Of a stretch of DNA of 64,000 bases, positions 1 to 9,313 are shown piece after piece (position 1 is the first letter of the stretch; every line of letters begins with the position of its first letter). The stretch lies in contig NZ_JBEQWH010000004.1 in the NCBI RefSeq assembly GCF_047501175.1, forward strand, positions 157,504 to 221,503, given 5' to 3'. The DNA comes from Methanoprimaticola sp047501175 (lineage in GTDB: Archaea; Thermoplasmatota; Thermoplasmata; Methanomassiliicoccales; Methanomethylophilaceae). Made by a program: the position numbers and the translations under genes. The notes beneath the pieces were generated by a model. The model had not been told where the DNA came from. It worked only from the letters and a program-made list of their open reading frames with translations, and did not search any database.

Positions 1-224
1 AGGGTCGGGATGGCGTTGATGTTGAACCTCACGGCGATGCCCTGGTTCTCGTCCGTGTTGAGCTTCGCGAACGCGGCCTTGCCCTCGAGCTCGGCGGCCG
101 CCTCGTCCACGATGGGTCCCATGCGCCTGCAAGGTCCGCACCAGGGTGCCCAGCAGTCGACGATCGCGATGTGGTTGGACTCCACGAAGGAGTCGAAATT
201 GGATTCGTTGAGTTCCGTTACCAT
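1..224 (-). CDS. Thioredoxin, C-terminus cut by the window edge
   Basis: Cytosolic dithiol-disulfide oxidoreductase of the thioredoxin fold. The visible 74 residues carry the classic WCGPC active site at about residues 28-32, preceded by the strand IAIVDCWAPW, and followed by MGPIVDEAA and the strand AFAKLNTDEN. The cis-proline segment (NAIPT) is just reached before the sequence leaves the window. The ATG at 224 gives a normal thioredoxin N-terminus without a signal peptide. It stands alone here, facing away from the gene at 310-912 with an 85-bp gap. The family call is firm; which redox partner it serves cannot be seen. Confidence 0.93.
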   Translation of the reverse strand, partial: MVTELNESNFDSFVESNHIAIVDCWAPWCGPCRRMGPIVDEAAAELEGKAAFAKLNTDENQGIAVRFNINAIPT

Positions 225-309
225 TGCACTCACTGTGACCCGATAGCGCAGATGGACTATTTAGGGGGATGTGTCACCCAGATAGGCGAACCGCACCCCC
301 TTTCGAAAC

Positions 310-912
310 TCACAGAAGACCCATGCGCCTGACGAGTTCCAGGTCGGGGATCTCCCCGATCTTCGACTGTATGACGTCCAGGTCCTCCCCGTAGAGGTCC
401 GACAGCTCCCTGTGGAGGGCGACGATCCTGTCCGCTCCGCGGTACGCCCCCTTGGAACGGAGCTTGTTCACGGAATGCATATGGTCGACGACGCGGTTGT
501 CGCTGACCAGGTTGTCGGCATGGGCGACGATCTTCTCCTCGATGGTCGCAGGCATGTAGTCCGCAGGCGGGAGCCCCATCTCCTCGGCATCCTCCGCATC
601 GAGACCTGCGCCCGTGTGCTTGCGTATTATGTCCACGATCTCCTTCGGCAGACCGTACGCGGACGCTATCTGCGACCCTATGTACGCATGCATGATCGAG
701 TGGTCCACGGACCTCCCGATGTCGTGCAGGAGGGCGCCGGCGGTCACCAGGTCCCTGTCCGCCTCCCCGATGTGGGACACGATCTCCTGCGCGACGGCAT
801 TGACGGTACAACAGTGGATTATGACCCTGCGCTTGCAGCCGGCCTCCTCCAGGTACTCGATGCAACGGGTGTCACTCGGGATCGTGCTCGACAACGGTCT
901 TCCCCCTCTCAT
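310..912 (-). CDS. HD-domain hydrolase, TIGR00295-like
   Basis: Predicted metal-dependent phosphohydrolase of the HD superfamily. The first metal-ligand histidine lies in VIIHC, the HD doublet in ALLHDIGRSVDHS (HDIG form), and further His/Asp ligands in IRKHTG and VAHADNLVSD. The length of about 195-200 residues fits the archaeal TIGR00295 group, whose substrate is unknown to me. The start is uncertain: ATG at 912 overlaps trm56 by 41 nt, TTG at 894 overlaps by 23 nt, and the conserved part begins at IPSDTRCIEYL, right at the trm56 stop. It is the last gene of an HTH-trm56-HD operon on the minus strand, suggesting a link to RNA or nucleotide metabolism, but that is inference. Confidence 0.85.
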   Translation of the reverse strand: MRGGRPLSSTIPSDTRCIEYLEEAGCKRRVIIHCCTVNAVAQEIVSHIGEADRDLVTAGALLHDIGRSVDHSIMHAYIGSQIASAYGLPKEIVDIIRKHTGAGLDAEDAEEMGLPPADYMPATIEEKIVAHADNLVSDNRVVDHMHSVNKLRSKGAYRGADRIVALHRELSDLYGEDLDVIQSKIGEIPDLELVRRMGLL

Positions 913-1393
913 TGGGAACCACTTCGAGATGTCCGCCACGATCGGCGTACAGCGCCTTGCCCTCGGTGAACCTGTCCAGGAATATCGCCAGTGCGGCAAT
1001 CTCGGAGTGCGGCTGATTGCCGACGGAGATGTTGAAGTCCGCACGCTGGTAGACCTCTGCAGGCACCTTCTCCGCTCCGACGACGATGAGTATGTCCTCA
1101 TCGCGCGGGATCTTCGGAAGCGCCTCGTCGACCCTCTGACCGTACATCGTGAGATGGACGACCTTTCCGGGGAAGTCCTTGATCTCCTGTCTCCAGGGAA
1201 CACCCGTCCTGATGGTGTAGTCGCCGCCGAACCTGTCGACGACACTGCGGATGTTCTCCTCCAGCACAGGGTCCTCAGTGTCCACGAAGATGCCTTTGGC
1301 ACCCAGTGCGCGTGAGGAAAGCGCCACGTGGGTGGTCACCCTCTTATCCCTCTCGGGACGGTGGCCGATCCTCATTATCCAGATTCCTGCCAT
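872..1393 (-). CDS. trm56: tRNA (cytidine(56)-2'-O)-methyltransferase, aTrm56
   Basis: SPOUT-class enzyme that uses S-adenosylmethionine to 2'-O-methylate C56 in the T-loop of archaeal tRNA, in place of the box C/D RNP used by some archaea. Recognised from the family hallmark RIGHRPERDKRVTTHV near the N-terminus, ALGAKGIF, and the C-terminal knot region IVVGAEKVP and VGNQPHSEIAALAIFLDR. At 173 residues it has the normal family length. Start at ATG 1393, three bases after the stop of the upstream HTH gene, so the two are co-transcribed; the 3' end overlaps the HD-domain gene. No lost residues noticed. Confidence 0.95.
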   Translation of the reverse strand: MAGIWIMRIGHRPERDKRVTTHVALSSRALGAKGIFVDTEDPVLEENIRSVVDRFGGDYTIRTGVPWRQEIKDFPGKVVHLTMYGQRVDEALPKIPRDEDILIVVGAEKVPAEVYQRADFNISVGNQPHSEIAALAIFLDRFTEGKALYADRGGHLEVVPNERGKTVVEHDPE

Positions 1394-1396
1394 TGG

Positions 1397-1897
1397 TCAC
1401 TCTTCACGGATGAGTTCTATTCTGTGACCACGGTAGTCCATCTTGACAGACCTGCGGACAAGGCTCTTCAGCATGGTCGAGGAGAGCCCGAGGGACTCGG
1501 CGATGTCTCCCGAGAACCTTCCCTCCGATCCCACCTCTTCCAGGATCTTGGATTCTATCCCTGCGTACTCGTCGTCGCTCATCATGGCCGCGGTCAGCAC
1601 ATCGCTGATCTCATAGACCGGCCACTGGGCGTTGATGCTGAAAGACGTGTAGTAGGTATGGTAGGACTTCTCCGGATACCCTCCGTTCTTGGAGAGCCAG
1701 CGGGTCTCGACCAACTTCATCTTCTCGAAGAAGATGATGGCGTCCCTGCCCTCGGGGCCGAACTTCTGTTCGATCTCGTCGGCAGTCCTCCATTCCAAGG
1801 TCACCTCTTTCAGGACATCCCTTTTCACGGGAGTATCAACGGACCTCAGCATCGGGACCAGCTCCGATGGCTCGTTGATGACCTTGATTCTGTTCAT
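1397..1897 (-). CDS. Winged-helix (ArsR-like) transcriptional regulator
   Basis: Predicted cytosolic DNA-binding protein of 166 residues. The N-terminal half reads as an archaeal ArsR-type winged helix (PVKRDVLKEVTLEWRTADEIEQKFG...AIIFFEKMKLVETRW), and the C-terminal part shows a second HTH-like segment (SGDIAESLGLSSTMLKSLVRRSV) that may be another winged helix. The same type of regulator commonly sits before trm56 in methanogens, and here it precedes it by three bases. The promoter should lie in the A/T-rich stretch at about 1920-1965. Targets cannot be read from sequence; autoregulation of the trm56-HD operon is a guess. Confidence 0.82.
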   Translation of the reverse strand: MNRIKVINEPSELVPMLRSVDTPVKRDVLKEVTLEWRTADEIEQKFGPEGRDAIIFFEKMKLVETRWLSKNGGYPEKSYHTYYTSFSINAQWPVYEISDVLTAAMMSDDEYAGIESKILEEVGSEGRFSGDIAESLGLSSTMLKSLVRRSVKMDYRGHRIELIREE

Positions 1898-2052
1898 GAA
1901 CTATCTGGATGCTGTTGTCCCTATATAATGATTAAATTCTAATCGTTGTTTGGCTATATATACCAGATGAAAAGTTGTTGATGTTTGACTACAATTTCTG
2001 AACAGACCTACCCATCCATCGGCATGTTCCCAGCCTCTGACCTCCCACAACA

Positions 2053-2060
2053 TTTAATAC
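2053..2060 (+). promoter_or_regulatory. TATA box of the small zinc-ribbon-like gene
   Basis: TTTAATAC lies 24-31 nt before the ATG at 2084, the spacing expected for an archaeal leaderless transcript. No Shine-Dalgarno-like site lies between them. It also decides the start: longer in-frame starts upstream would lie outside the transcript. Confidence 0.6.
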
Positions 2061-2083
2061 GTACTCGCCCAATCCGCAGACCA

Positions 2084-2248
2084 ATGAAGGAGAAACAGCC
2101 CGAACTCGTCTGGCAGTGCCTCAACTGCTACAGATCATACAAGGGCGCTGATGCCGAGCAGAAGGCACTCGACTGCTGCGGCTCCGTCACCCAGGGATGG
2201 TGGGCCAACTACAACAAGTGGGGCAAACAGAAGTGGTACGGTCGCTGA
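2084..2248 (+). CDS. Small Cys-rich protein of unknown function (54 aa)
   Basis: A 54-residue basic protein with one CxxC pair (WQCLNCYRSY) and a CC pair about 20 residues later (LDCCGS), suggestive of a small zinc-binding knuckle. The C-terminus is rich in Trp, Tyr and Lys (WWANYNKWGKQKWYGR). I do not recognise the family. The ATG at 2084 is chosen because a TATA element sits 24-31 nt upstream and the cysteine motif follows directly. It stands between a divergent HTH operon and a second small regulator downstream on the same strand, which has its own ribosome-binding site. A nucleic-acid-binding role is only a guess. Confidence 0.7.
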   Translation: MKEKQPELVWQCLNCYRSYKGADAEQKALDCCGSVTQGWWANYNKWGKQKWYGR

Positions 2249-2305
2249 TCGGACCCTTCCAACCCTTTTACCCTTTTCTGACATCCTACTCGGAGGTTTC
2301 GAGCA

Positions 2306-2617
2306 TTGAGCGAGTCCAAGGATCCCGTCGACACAGTGAACGAGGACCTAGAACTGCTAGAGCGCCACATCTCGATCCTTCGCACCGTCAAGGCGAATCA
2401 GCCGATCGGACTCATACGCCTCTCGGAGATGAGCGGCGTCCCGAAGCACAGGGTGAGATACTCCCTGAAGATAATGGAACAGCAGGGCATAATCATCGCG
2501 ACCTCGGAAGGGGCCGTCGTATCGGATGATTACGACGAGTTCATGGCCAGTGTGGCAGAGTCCGTCGAGAACCTCGCCGACAAGGTGAATGCTCTGAGGA
2601 ACAGTCTTCTCGAATGA
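2306..2617 (+). CDS. Small winged-helix transcriptional regulator
   Basis: A 103-residue protein with one winged helix: ISILRTVKANQPIGLIRLSEMSGVPKHRVRYSLKIMEQQGIII is helix-turn-helix plus wing, followed by a short C-terminal amphipathic helix (FMASVAESVENLADKVNALRNSLLE) that probably dimerises. Translation starts at TTG 2306, nine bases after GGAGG at 2292-2296; no ATG is available in frame. The family resembles short archaeal predicted transcriptional regulators (COG3432-like). The 3' end overlaps the tail of the convergent membrane-protein gene. Confidence 0.82.
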   Translation: MSESKDPVDTVNEDLELLERHISILRTVKANQPIGLIRLSEMSGVPKHRVRYSLKIMEQQGIIIATSEGAVVSDDYDEFMASVAESVENLADKVNALRNSLLE

Positions 2618-3236
2618 CCTCCGCACGCATGGATGGAGTACGGTGGGCCGAGGACGCATCCGGATGCACCGATTCCACCGAAGACCGTGGATGACTATGG
2701 AAGGAAGCGTGCCTGATTGATCGTGCGAGGCACATGACGACTGTCGATCGATGCCGTGGATCCGAGGCATGGCGATATTCCATCAGAGCATCCAGGACCG
2801 AGCAGACGGGTATCGTCAGCAACAGCAGACCCAGCATTGTTACGTCCAACTCCATCCCTATGGTACCGATGGTGATGCCGGACGACTCGTCCACAAGGAT
2901 GTCATGGATCTCGTAGGAGAGGTCCCCCGTGATCGTGAGGGTGACCGTCATCAATCCCAGATTCAGGAGGATCCGCATGATGAGACGATGCATGGTCCCC
3001 GGCTCGAAGCATCCGACGAGGAAGGCCGGTATCAACAACGGGAGGAACATCATGAAACGGACGAGGGCCTCCGTCGCCAGGGCGCTGCCGTCCGCATCCC
3101 AGACGGCATCCGGGAATACGCTGTAGACGCTGTACAGAAGATACAGTGCCAGAACCCCTATCGCGAGGAGTGTGGCCAGCAGCTTCACGAGATAGATCGA
3201 CGCATAGCGGGCCCCGCCCCTGATGTCGAGCGTCAA
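2541..3236 (-). CDS. Four-helix membrane protein of unknown function
   Basis: A predicted integral membrane protein. Hydrophobic segments lie at about residues 15-37, 59-77, 86-103 and 131-150. I do not recognise a family. The start ATG at 3236 overlaps the stop of the upstream gene (ATGA), so the two are translationally coupled and probably work together in the envelope. The last 75 or so residues are rich in Arg, Ser and His, have no hydrophobic or domain character, and overlap the convergent regulator gene by 77 nt; this looks like read-through after a lost stop or a small frameshift, with the natural end perhaps just after residue 155. Confidence 0.62.
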   Translation of the reverse strand: MTLDIRGGARYASIYLVKLLATLLAIGVLALYLLYSVYSVFPDAVWDADGSALATEALVRFMMFLPLLIPAFLVGCFEPGTMHRLIMRILLNLGLMTVTLTITGDLSYEIHDILVDESSGITIGTIGMELDVTMLGLLLLTIPVCSVLDALMEYRHASDPRHRSTVVMCLARSIRHASFHSHPRSSVESVHPDASSAHRTPSMRAEVIREDCSSEHSPCRRGSRRTLPHWP

Positions 3237-4093
3237 CCTGCCAATCCCTCCAGGATCCCGATGATGGAACGGACCGTCCCCATCTGGTCCGCGGACACCC
3301 CGGATGTCCTCCCGGACTCGTCGGACATGACGACCAGCCCCTCGGCCGCATCACGCGACAGGATGTCCAATGTGTCGGACAACCCCCTGTCCGAGACGAT
3401 GTCGACGGACACGGCCCCTTCTGAGGGGACGACGGCGATCGAGAGGGACGCGTTGGGGGATCTGAAGAGGGACTCGCCCGGATCCGGCACGAGCCAATCT
3501 GCGAGTCCTGTCACATCGACAGATACCCTCGTGCCATCGGTCGTGGAGTTCCAGACGATCCTCTCGCCCTGTGCGGCGACAGGGACCTTCACGGATGCCA
3601 CGACCTCGGCAAACATGAGCCCTCCGAGGTATCTGCCCGAGACATGGACGTCTAGGTCCAACGCCGCCCCTTCCCTCGAGACCAGCTCGGACACCAACAG
3701 GTACAGGGTCGGCACGAAGACCTTCGAATCCAGATGGATGACGGCGGGGGTCCCCGAAGGCAACCTGATGCCGCCCTCCTTCAGTATCCCCACGTTGGAA
3801 CCCATCTCCAGATCGACGAGATCGACGGACACGGAGACATCCTCCAGGTCGAAGACCAGACTGGATTGGACGGTCACATCCCCCTGGATGGTGAGGAACG
3901 ACCCCTCCGTGTCGGCATCCAGTCCATCGGTGTCCGTTATGGAGATCCCCTGTCCCTGGGTGACGACGGCCATGATTATCAGGAACATCACGGGTATGAT
4001 GACGACCAGGGGCACCAGGGCCAGAAGTGCCCTTGCTAACGAGACCCGACGGCCGCCCGTTTCCCTGCGGTCGCTTCCTTCGACACCTGCCAA
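3233..4093 (-). CDS. Membrane-anchored extracytoplasmic protein, unknown function
   Basis: A 286-residue protein with a basic N-terminus (SDRRETGGRR), one transmembrane segment at about residues 20-43 (LALVPLVVIIPVMFLIIMAVV) and a long beta-rich exterior part with alternating hydrophobic residues, for example VTVQSSLVFDLEDVSVSVDL. The end of the chain is a short helical stretch (MGTVRSIIGILEGL). The layout resembles archaeal LEA-like or lipid-transfer-like exterior domains, but no signature is certain. It starts 28 bp after a perfect 10-bp hairpin that ends the adhesin transcript and is coupled to the four-helix membrane protein downstream. Confidence 0.65.
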   Translation of the reverse strand: MAGVEGSDRRETGGRRVSLARALLALVPLVVIIPVMFLIIMAVVTQGQGISITDTDGLDADTEGSFLTIQGDVTVQSSLVFDLEDVSVSVDLVDLEMGSNVGILKEGGIRLPSGTPAVIHLDSKVFVPTLYLLVSELVSREGAALDLDVHVSGRYLGGLMFAEVVASVKVPVAAQGERIVWNSTTDGTRVSVDVTGLADWLVPDPGESLFRSPNASLSIAVVPSEGAVSVDIVSDRGLSDTLDILSRDAAEGLVVMSDESGRTSGVSADQMGTVRSIIGILEGLAG

Positions 4094-4120
4094 TTGCAGA
4101 CCTTCCGTTGAGATGAAGAT

Positions 4121-4143
4121 GGCCGCCCGTGCAACGGGCGGCC
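4121..4143 (-). terminator. Perfect GC hairpin after the adhesin gene
   Basis: GGCCGCCCGT and ACGGGCGGCC pair perfectly around the three-base loop GCA, 13 nt past the adhesin stop. No strong T-run follows on the minus strand, so it may act as a transcript-end stabiliser as much as a terminator. It separates the adhesin from the two-gene operon at 4093-2541. Confidence 0.55.
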
Positions 4144-4156
4144 TGTTTGTTCACCC

Positions 4157-7100
4157 TCAGGATGACCTTCTGTACGCCACGACGGCGATGACCGCGATCA
4201 CGGCGATGGCGGCAACAGCGACATACACCAGGGTGTTGTCGCCCTCCTTCTCGTCCGACTGTATGTCGAGCGAGTCCGATGCTGCGATCATGTAGTAGGA
4301 GAAGTGGTCCGTGAGGAACGTGACGGTATGGGTCAGCGGATCGTACGAGGTCACCTTCTTGGAGAGCTTCCCCTCATCGTTGACATAGTACACCGTGATC
4401 ATGTCCGGATTGTCCCCGGGCTTCAGGGTGTAGGGGACCGTGACGGTCACGACGCCTCCGAGCTGGTGGACGGACTCCTCTCCCGCCAAGGCCTTGAGCT
4501 CATACACATCGGCATCGCCGACGGTATCGTGTATGTCCGGACTGAATGCCGTGCGGTCTGCCACGGAGATCGACACCGTGACGTTCTCGCCCTTGGATGC
4601 GAGGTTCGACGATACGTTGCCATCCATGGTGAGCGTTCCGACCTCTCCGGACAGCTTGACGTTCGCGTTGGAGTCGGCGGCCGCCTTGAGTGCATCGGAC
4701 GGCATCTCCATGACCGCCTTGACATCGTCGTAGGTGTCGGTCTTGATCTCGACGGTTACAGGAACTGGATCGGATGCTCCGGGGTTGACCGCGTCTGCCG
4801 CTTCCGACGCCTGTTCGATCGCCTTCTGCATGGATTCCACATCCACGGCCATGGCGTCCCCCGACCCGGTGGGAACGGTTATGGTGGTCGTGACCTCTGT
4901 GGAGGTGGAGCCGGATCCCTTGTCGTCGACGTACTTTGCGGATGTCGAGACCTCCGCGTTGGACGTCGACTCGGACATGCTGACGTTGACCTCCTGCCTC
5001 ACCACATCGCCGTTGTGGTCCTTGGACTCGGTCTGCGTGACCTCCTTGGACACCGAGTCCGTCTCGGTCTTGGTCGTGGTCGTCGATGTGGACCCCGCCT
5101 CGTTGCCGGAGGCGTCGTAGACGGTCTCGGTCTTGGAGGTCTCGGTCTGCTTGACGCCGTCCTGCTCCTTGACCACGGTCTCGGTGCTCGACTCGACCCT
5201 GGAACCGTCCTCGTACTCCGTCTTGGAGTCGACGGTGGTCACGGTGTTGCCTTCGGAATCCTTGGACTCCGTGGTCGTTTCCGTGGTGGTCGAACCATCG
5301 GGGTTCTCGGTCACCTCCGAATCGCCCGGTTCCGGATCGGGAGTGGGGCCGGGATCGGGAGTGGGGTCCACCGGCGGTGTCACCTGGTTGACCCTCCACT
5401 TCGCGTAGACGGTCGTGTCCCCGTAGATCGGTCCGTCGAAATCGAAGGGGACGGTGAGCGCGGAATCGCCGTACCATCCCTGGAAGGTGAACCCGCTGCG
5501 GTACGGATCGCTGGGAACGTCCGCATAGTGGCGGTAGTAGACCTCCTGCGAAGCCACCGTGGGGCCTCCGTTGGTGTTGAACGCGACAGTGTACTTGGCT
5601 GGCTGATAGGTGGCACGAATATTCGATATAGTCCTCAAATCACCAGCGGAGATCGTGACGGTTTCGGATTGGTGAGGATTGTCGTCGATCAATATTTCAC
5701 TGGACTCGAAGGCATCTCTGAATATTGGCTCGTATATGAGTGCCCCCTCGCTGACCCAGAAGGAGTTATGATAGGCCCAACTCGGATGATATGCCACGGT
5801 ATGGTACTCATCCTTGTAGCCATTTATCCCTTCGATCCATGCATTGGAATCGATGCTCATCACCAACACATCCATATCCAATCCATAGAGATACAGATAA
5901 TCCATGGATTCCGGAAGAACCAATATCTTTGCTGAACTGCCATTGAACGCGGATCCCGATATGTTTCTCGCCCAATCGGGGATAATGAATATCTCCGAGT
6001 TCCCGATGTACCTTATCAGGTCATTCCCGCTATACAATGCCTCGTCACTGATGTAGACATAGTCATTGTTCACTTTGAGCTCCACGCTATTGAGATTTGC
6101 ACATTCGTCGAATGCACCGATAGATATGGAACGGAGATCGTCTCCTTTGATGATGATGGTCGTCAGGTTATTGCAACCACTGAAAGCCCCTGGCCCTATG
6201 CCGGTGACTCCGTCAACGATGGTGTATTCCGAGCCCTCCTTCCCCGCGGGATATGTTATGAGAACGCCGTTCTTATCGAAGAGGACTCCGCCTGTACTGT
6301 AGTAGTTTCTGTTGCCCTCTTTTACCTCTATGTTCGTGAGGTTGCTTCCAGAGAGTCCCCCGACATACTCGACATTGGGCCCTATTGTCAGATTCTTGAT
6401 GCTAGAATCCCACAGGGCATGCCCCCAGATGTCGATTCCGTCGATGGTAAGGTCCACAAGTTTCGGGCTGAAAGCGAATGCCCCACCACTAATCTCTTTG
6501 AAATAATCAGATCCGCTTAATTCCAAAGCTGTTCCCTGACCGATAACCGCGGAGATACAACCCTCGTTGTCCACTAGGACCTGGAAACCTGAAACATTCT
6601 TCACCTTATATGTGCAATCCTTATTGTTTATCTGGATATTCTCTAGTCCAGAAGGAATGTAACCGATGTACGTGAGCGGTGCATCGATTATGATCGTCTT
6701 CACCCAATAGGATGTCCATTCATATCCTCCCATCGATACGATACTGCCTTTATAGTACGGGTCCGTACCATCGGTTACGCATTCATATGATTTCGAGAAC
6801 CCAACAGTTGCAGGAATCACCAAACAATTGATGTTATCCTCAACACCTGTGACATCCAATAGAATCTGTCCATTCTCCTTCCATGCCGTATACTGAACTC
6901 CGCCCACAATGATTGCTTCACTGCCGACTGCCACATCAATGTAGTCGGATTCAAACGCTAACCGCCCAATGTTGGGAGCATCCAGGAGTGATGTACTGCC
7001 AGGTCCATCGCCATCTGGGTTGTTTGGATTGAATTTGTATCCATGGAAGGCAAACGCCCCTATGGAAAGATTGCTAACGTCATTCAGACCCTTGATGACA

Positions 7101-8997
7101 TCGATCGGTGCATCGTAGAATGCATATTCTCCAATACTGTTCAGAACACCTTCGAACGTCACCTCATTCAATGAAGTGCAACCATAGAAAGCATGGGACG
7201 GTATTTCAGATATGGAACTACCGATGATTACTGACTCCAGACCCTCGCATCTCTCGAAAGCGGAGACACCTATCGACTTAACAGAGTCCGGTATGATGAC
7301 GGACTTTAGATCTGTAACGAAATCGAATCCGTCCACACTTACAATTGGATACTCGTTACCATCTACAATGACTTTATCGGGTATCACGAGATTGAATTCG
7401 CTAAGAGTCTCGTGATTTCTCAAGCCCGAGATTTCAGCGCTGTATTCTCCGTTGACAAGTGACAGATAACAAATAAGATCAGCATTCGACACTCCGTCAC
7501 TGACTGAATAATAACATATGCCCCCAGGCCCCGTATAATTGTACCCCGTGATGGCGCCGGGTTCCACAGTCTTCAGATTCCCCCCGAAAGTAAGATTCAG
7601 AATACCGGATCCACTGAAGGAACCTGATCCTATTGTGGTCACGGCCATACCGTTCAGAGTTTCGGGAATGTTAACGTTCCCGCCACCTCCCGAATAGGAT
7701 GTTATTTCGGATTCCACGTTTCTGAAATCATATGTGTATGTGTTGCCCTCGCCTATGTTCTCGTGTTCAGGCGCATTGCCGGCAACATCTGTAAGAAGCC
7801 CATCTACCTCCGCCCTGTCCTCGGGATTGATGTTGTCCGAGCCATAGGCCATGTAGTATGCGGAGAAGTCGTACTCAGAAGCGTAGTCCCATACCTCGCC
7901 CAGTACCCCCATTGCCTGCTCCAGCATCGGTTGCAGGAACACGGAGATGGTATCGTAATCGTCATCCGATACTCCCGCGTGATCGAGGATCCACTTCACA
8001 TCGGAATAATCGGGCATGATACCCTTGCCTATATCCCCGACGATGTCGGACACATCGCCGACCCCTCCATCCGGCAGCATCTCGGAGATCTGCGAATAAA
8101 GCGAATTAAGTCCGAAATCCGACAGGTCCAAGGAGATGTCGGTGACGATTCCTGAACCTGTTCCGGAACCGTCGGAGACCACCAGGGACGCATAGACCTT
8201 CTTTACCAATGGATTGTCACCGTTGACCAGGGAGTTTATATCATCTGCAGTCAGACTGTCGTCATCCAGACCTCCGGTGATCGACAGGGTCGTGCTTGTT
8301 TCGGCGGATTCGGTGACATTTTCTCCCTTTAGCGTGTCGCCCTCTGCTACGAAATTCATTCCGATCTCCATCAAACTGCCCAAGGACAGGTCCGCATGGA
8401 TCCACTGCGGTATCTTCTCATCGGAGAGCGTTATCTCGGCATACAGCGTCGCTGGCACATTCAACGAGAGATCGACCTTAGGATTCTGGAAACCCTGGTA
8501 TTCGTCGAGGGATGCCGTGGCACTCGCAACGATGCTGCCCATGGCCTTCAGTATCAGCTTATTGCTTTCCGACACCGTCAGAGAGAACGCACCCTTGGCG
8601 GTAAGGCTCACATCGGCCGCCGGGTTGCCGGTCAGACCGTTCTCCTTGAGGAACCATTCCGAGAACAACTTCGCCATGTCGTCTATGTTCTCGGATTTCC
8701 CAATAAGGTCGAGAAGCCACCTCACCTCATCGGAGGAGTCTGAGGCAGCCTCCTCGGAGTATGACTCCGCGTATAATTTCATAATCTCGAATGCATCATC
8801 CTCATCCAGGGATACGGATGCACCCAGAGAATCTCCATCTCTCAACTCGGGGATGTAGTTGAGGTAATTCTTGATGTCAAAATTTCCCCCCCCCCTTCCG
8901 CTTCGACCTGGTCGGAGACGGCCACGCCTGTGAGGATCGCCCCCAGTGCGACCATTGTAGCCATCGCAACGACCAGTTTCCTCGTTCCGGATTGCAT
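4157..8997 (-). CDS. Giant LRR adhesin-like surface protein, frameshifted at a G10 tract behind the signal peptide
   Basis: Predicted cell-surface adhesin of about 1,610 residues. From the N-terminus: a signal peptide starting at ATG 8997 (MQSGTRKLVVAMATMVALGA...), a helical region with no clear family, BspA-type leucine-rich repeats (LRR_5 pattern such as IPDSVKSIGVSAFERCEGL) encoded roughly at 5950-7700, one Flg_new/InlB-B repeat (YTVAFNTNGG ... TTVYAKW) near 5390-5610, a Pro/Asp linker, a Thr/Ser/Glu-rich stalk, a globular domain, and a C-terminal transmembrane anchor (LVYVAVAAIAVIAVIAVVAY) ending in RRSS. As written, the signal peptide and body are in different frames: the break is the run of ten G (plus-strand C10, 8886-8895), after which the signal frame stops within about 17 codons. 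A tract of 8 or 11 G would join them. A TATA element at 9019-9027 supports the 8997 start. Confidence 0.85.
8886..8895 (-). repeat. G10 homopolymer (C10 on the plus strand) inside the adhesin coding sequence
   Basis: Ten identical bases just downstream of the signal-peptide coding region. This is the exact point where the signal-peptide frame and the adhesin-body frame separate. It is the longest single-base run I noticed in this GC-moderate window. It could be a slippage-prone contingency tract or a base-calling/assembly error. Confidence 0.9.
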
Positions 8998-9018
8998 GAG
9001 AAACGATGACGATATACA

Positions 9019-9027
9019 TACTTAAAA
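9019..9027 (-). promoter_or_regulatory. TATA box of the adhesin gene
   Basis: TTTTAAGTA on the minus strand lies 22-30 nt before the ATG at 8997, giving a leaderless or near-leaderless transcript. It supports the signal-peptide start rather than longer in-frame starts further upstream, which would lie outside the transcript. Confidence 0.5.
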
Positions 9028-9100
9028 GCCTAGTATATGTCGATTTAGAAAATCCCACGACAACCTGACAAATCAGGCCCATTGATATTATATTAATAAT

Positions 9101-9313
9101 TTATTGAACAAAATGATAAACGCTTAGATTCCCGATCCAGCTTGTACAATATCGCCGGCATTCTGGGAACGGATCGTTCGAAGAAGGGCGCACGGGACAG
9201 TACTCGGGAAAATATGTGCGGTCTCGTATGCCGATCGTCATGATGTACGCCCGGCCCTTCAGACACTCGTTCGGGTCGGTGTCATGATGCATCTCCACAC
9301 CGGTTCCATCCAT
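9101..9313 (-). CDS. Doubtful small Cys-rich protein (70 aa)
   Basis: A 70-codon frame from ATG 9313. The translation has four cysteines arranged ECLKG, EYCPV, PECRRYC, and mixed charged residues. It lies in an otherwise empty stretch upstream of the adhesin on the same strand. I see no convincing ribosome-binding site and no family resemblance, so it may be chance. Confidence 0.22.
   Translation of the reverse strand: MDGTGVEMHHDTDPNECLKGRAYIMTIGIRDRTYFPEYCPVRPSSNDPFPECRRYCTSWIGNLSVYHFVQ

Noticed and set aside
872..1302. N-terminal extension of the HD-domain protein through the trm56 gene
   Set aside because: The stretch is an Arg/Ser-rich shadow of trm56; HD-domain similarity begins only at IPSDTRC.
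4304..5935. Long open frame on the plus strand opposite the adhesin stalk
   Set aside because: It mirrors the Thr/Ser/Asp-rich repeats of the adhesin in the opposite strand; composition is Gly/Arg/His/Asp-rich without domain character, and there is no promoter.
9000..9082. Longer N-terminus of the adhesin from starts upstream of 8997
   Set aside because: It crosses the predicted TATA box, lacks a ribosome-binding site and would replace a perfect signal peptide by a Gly/Arg-rich stretch.
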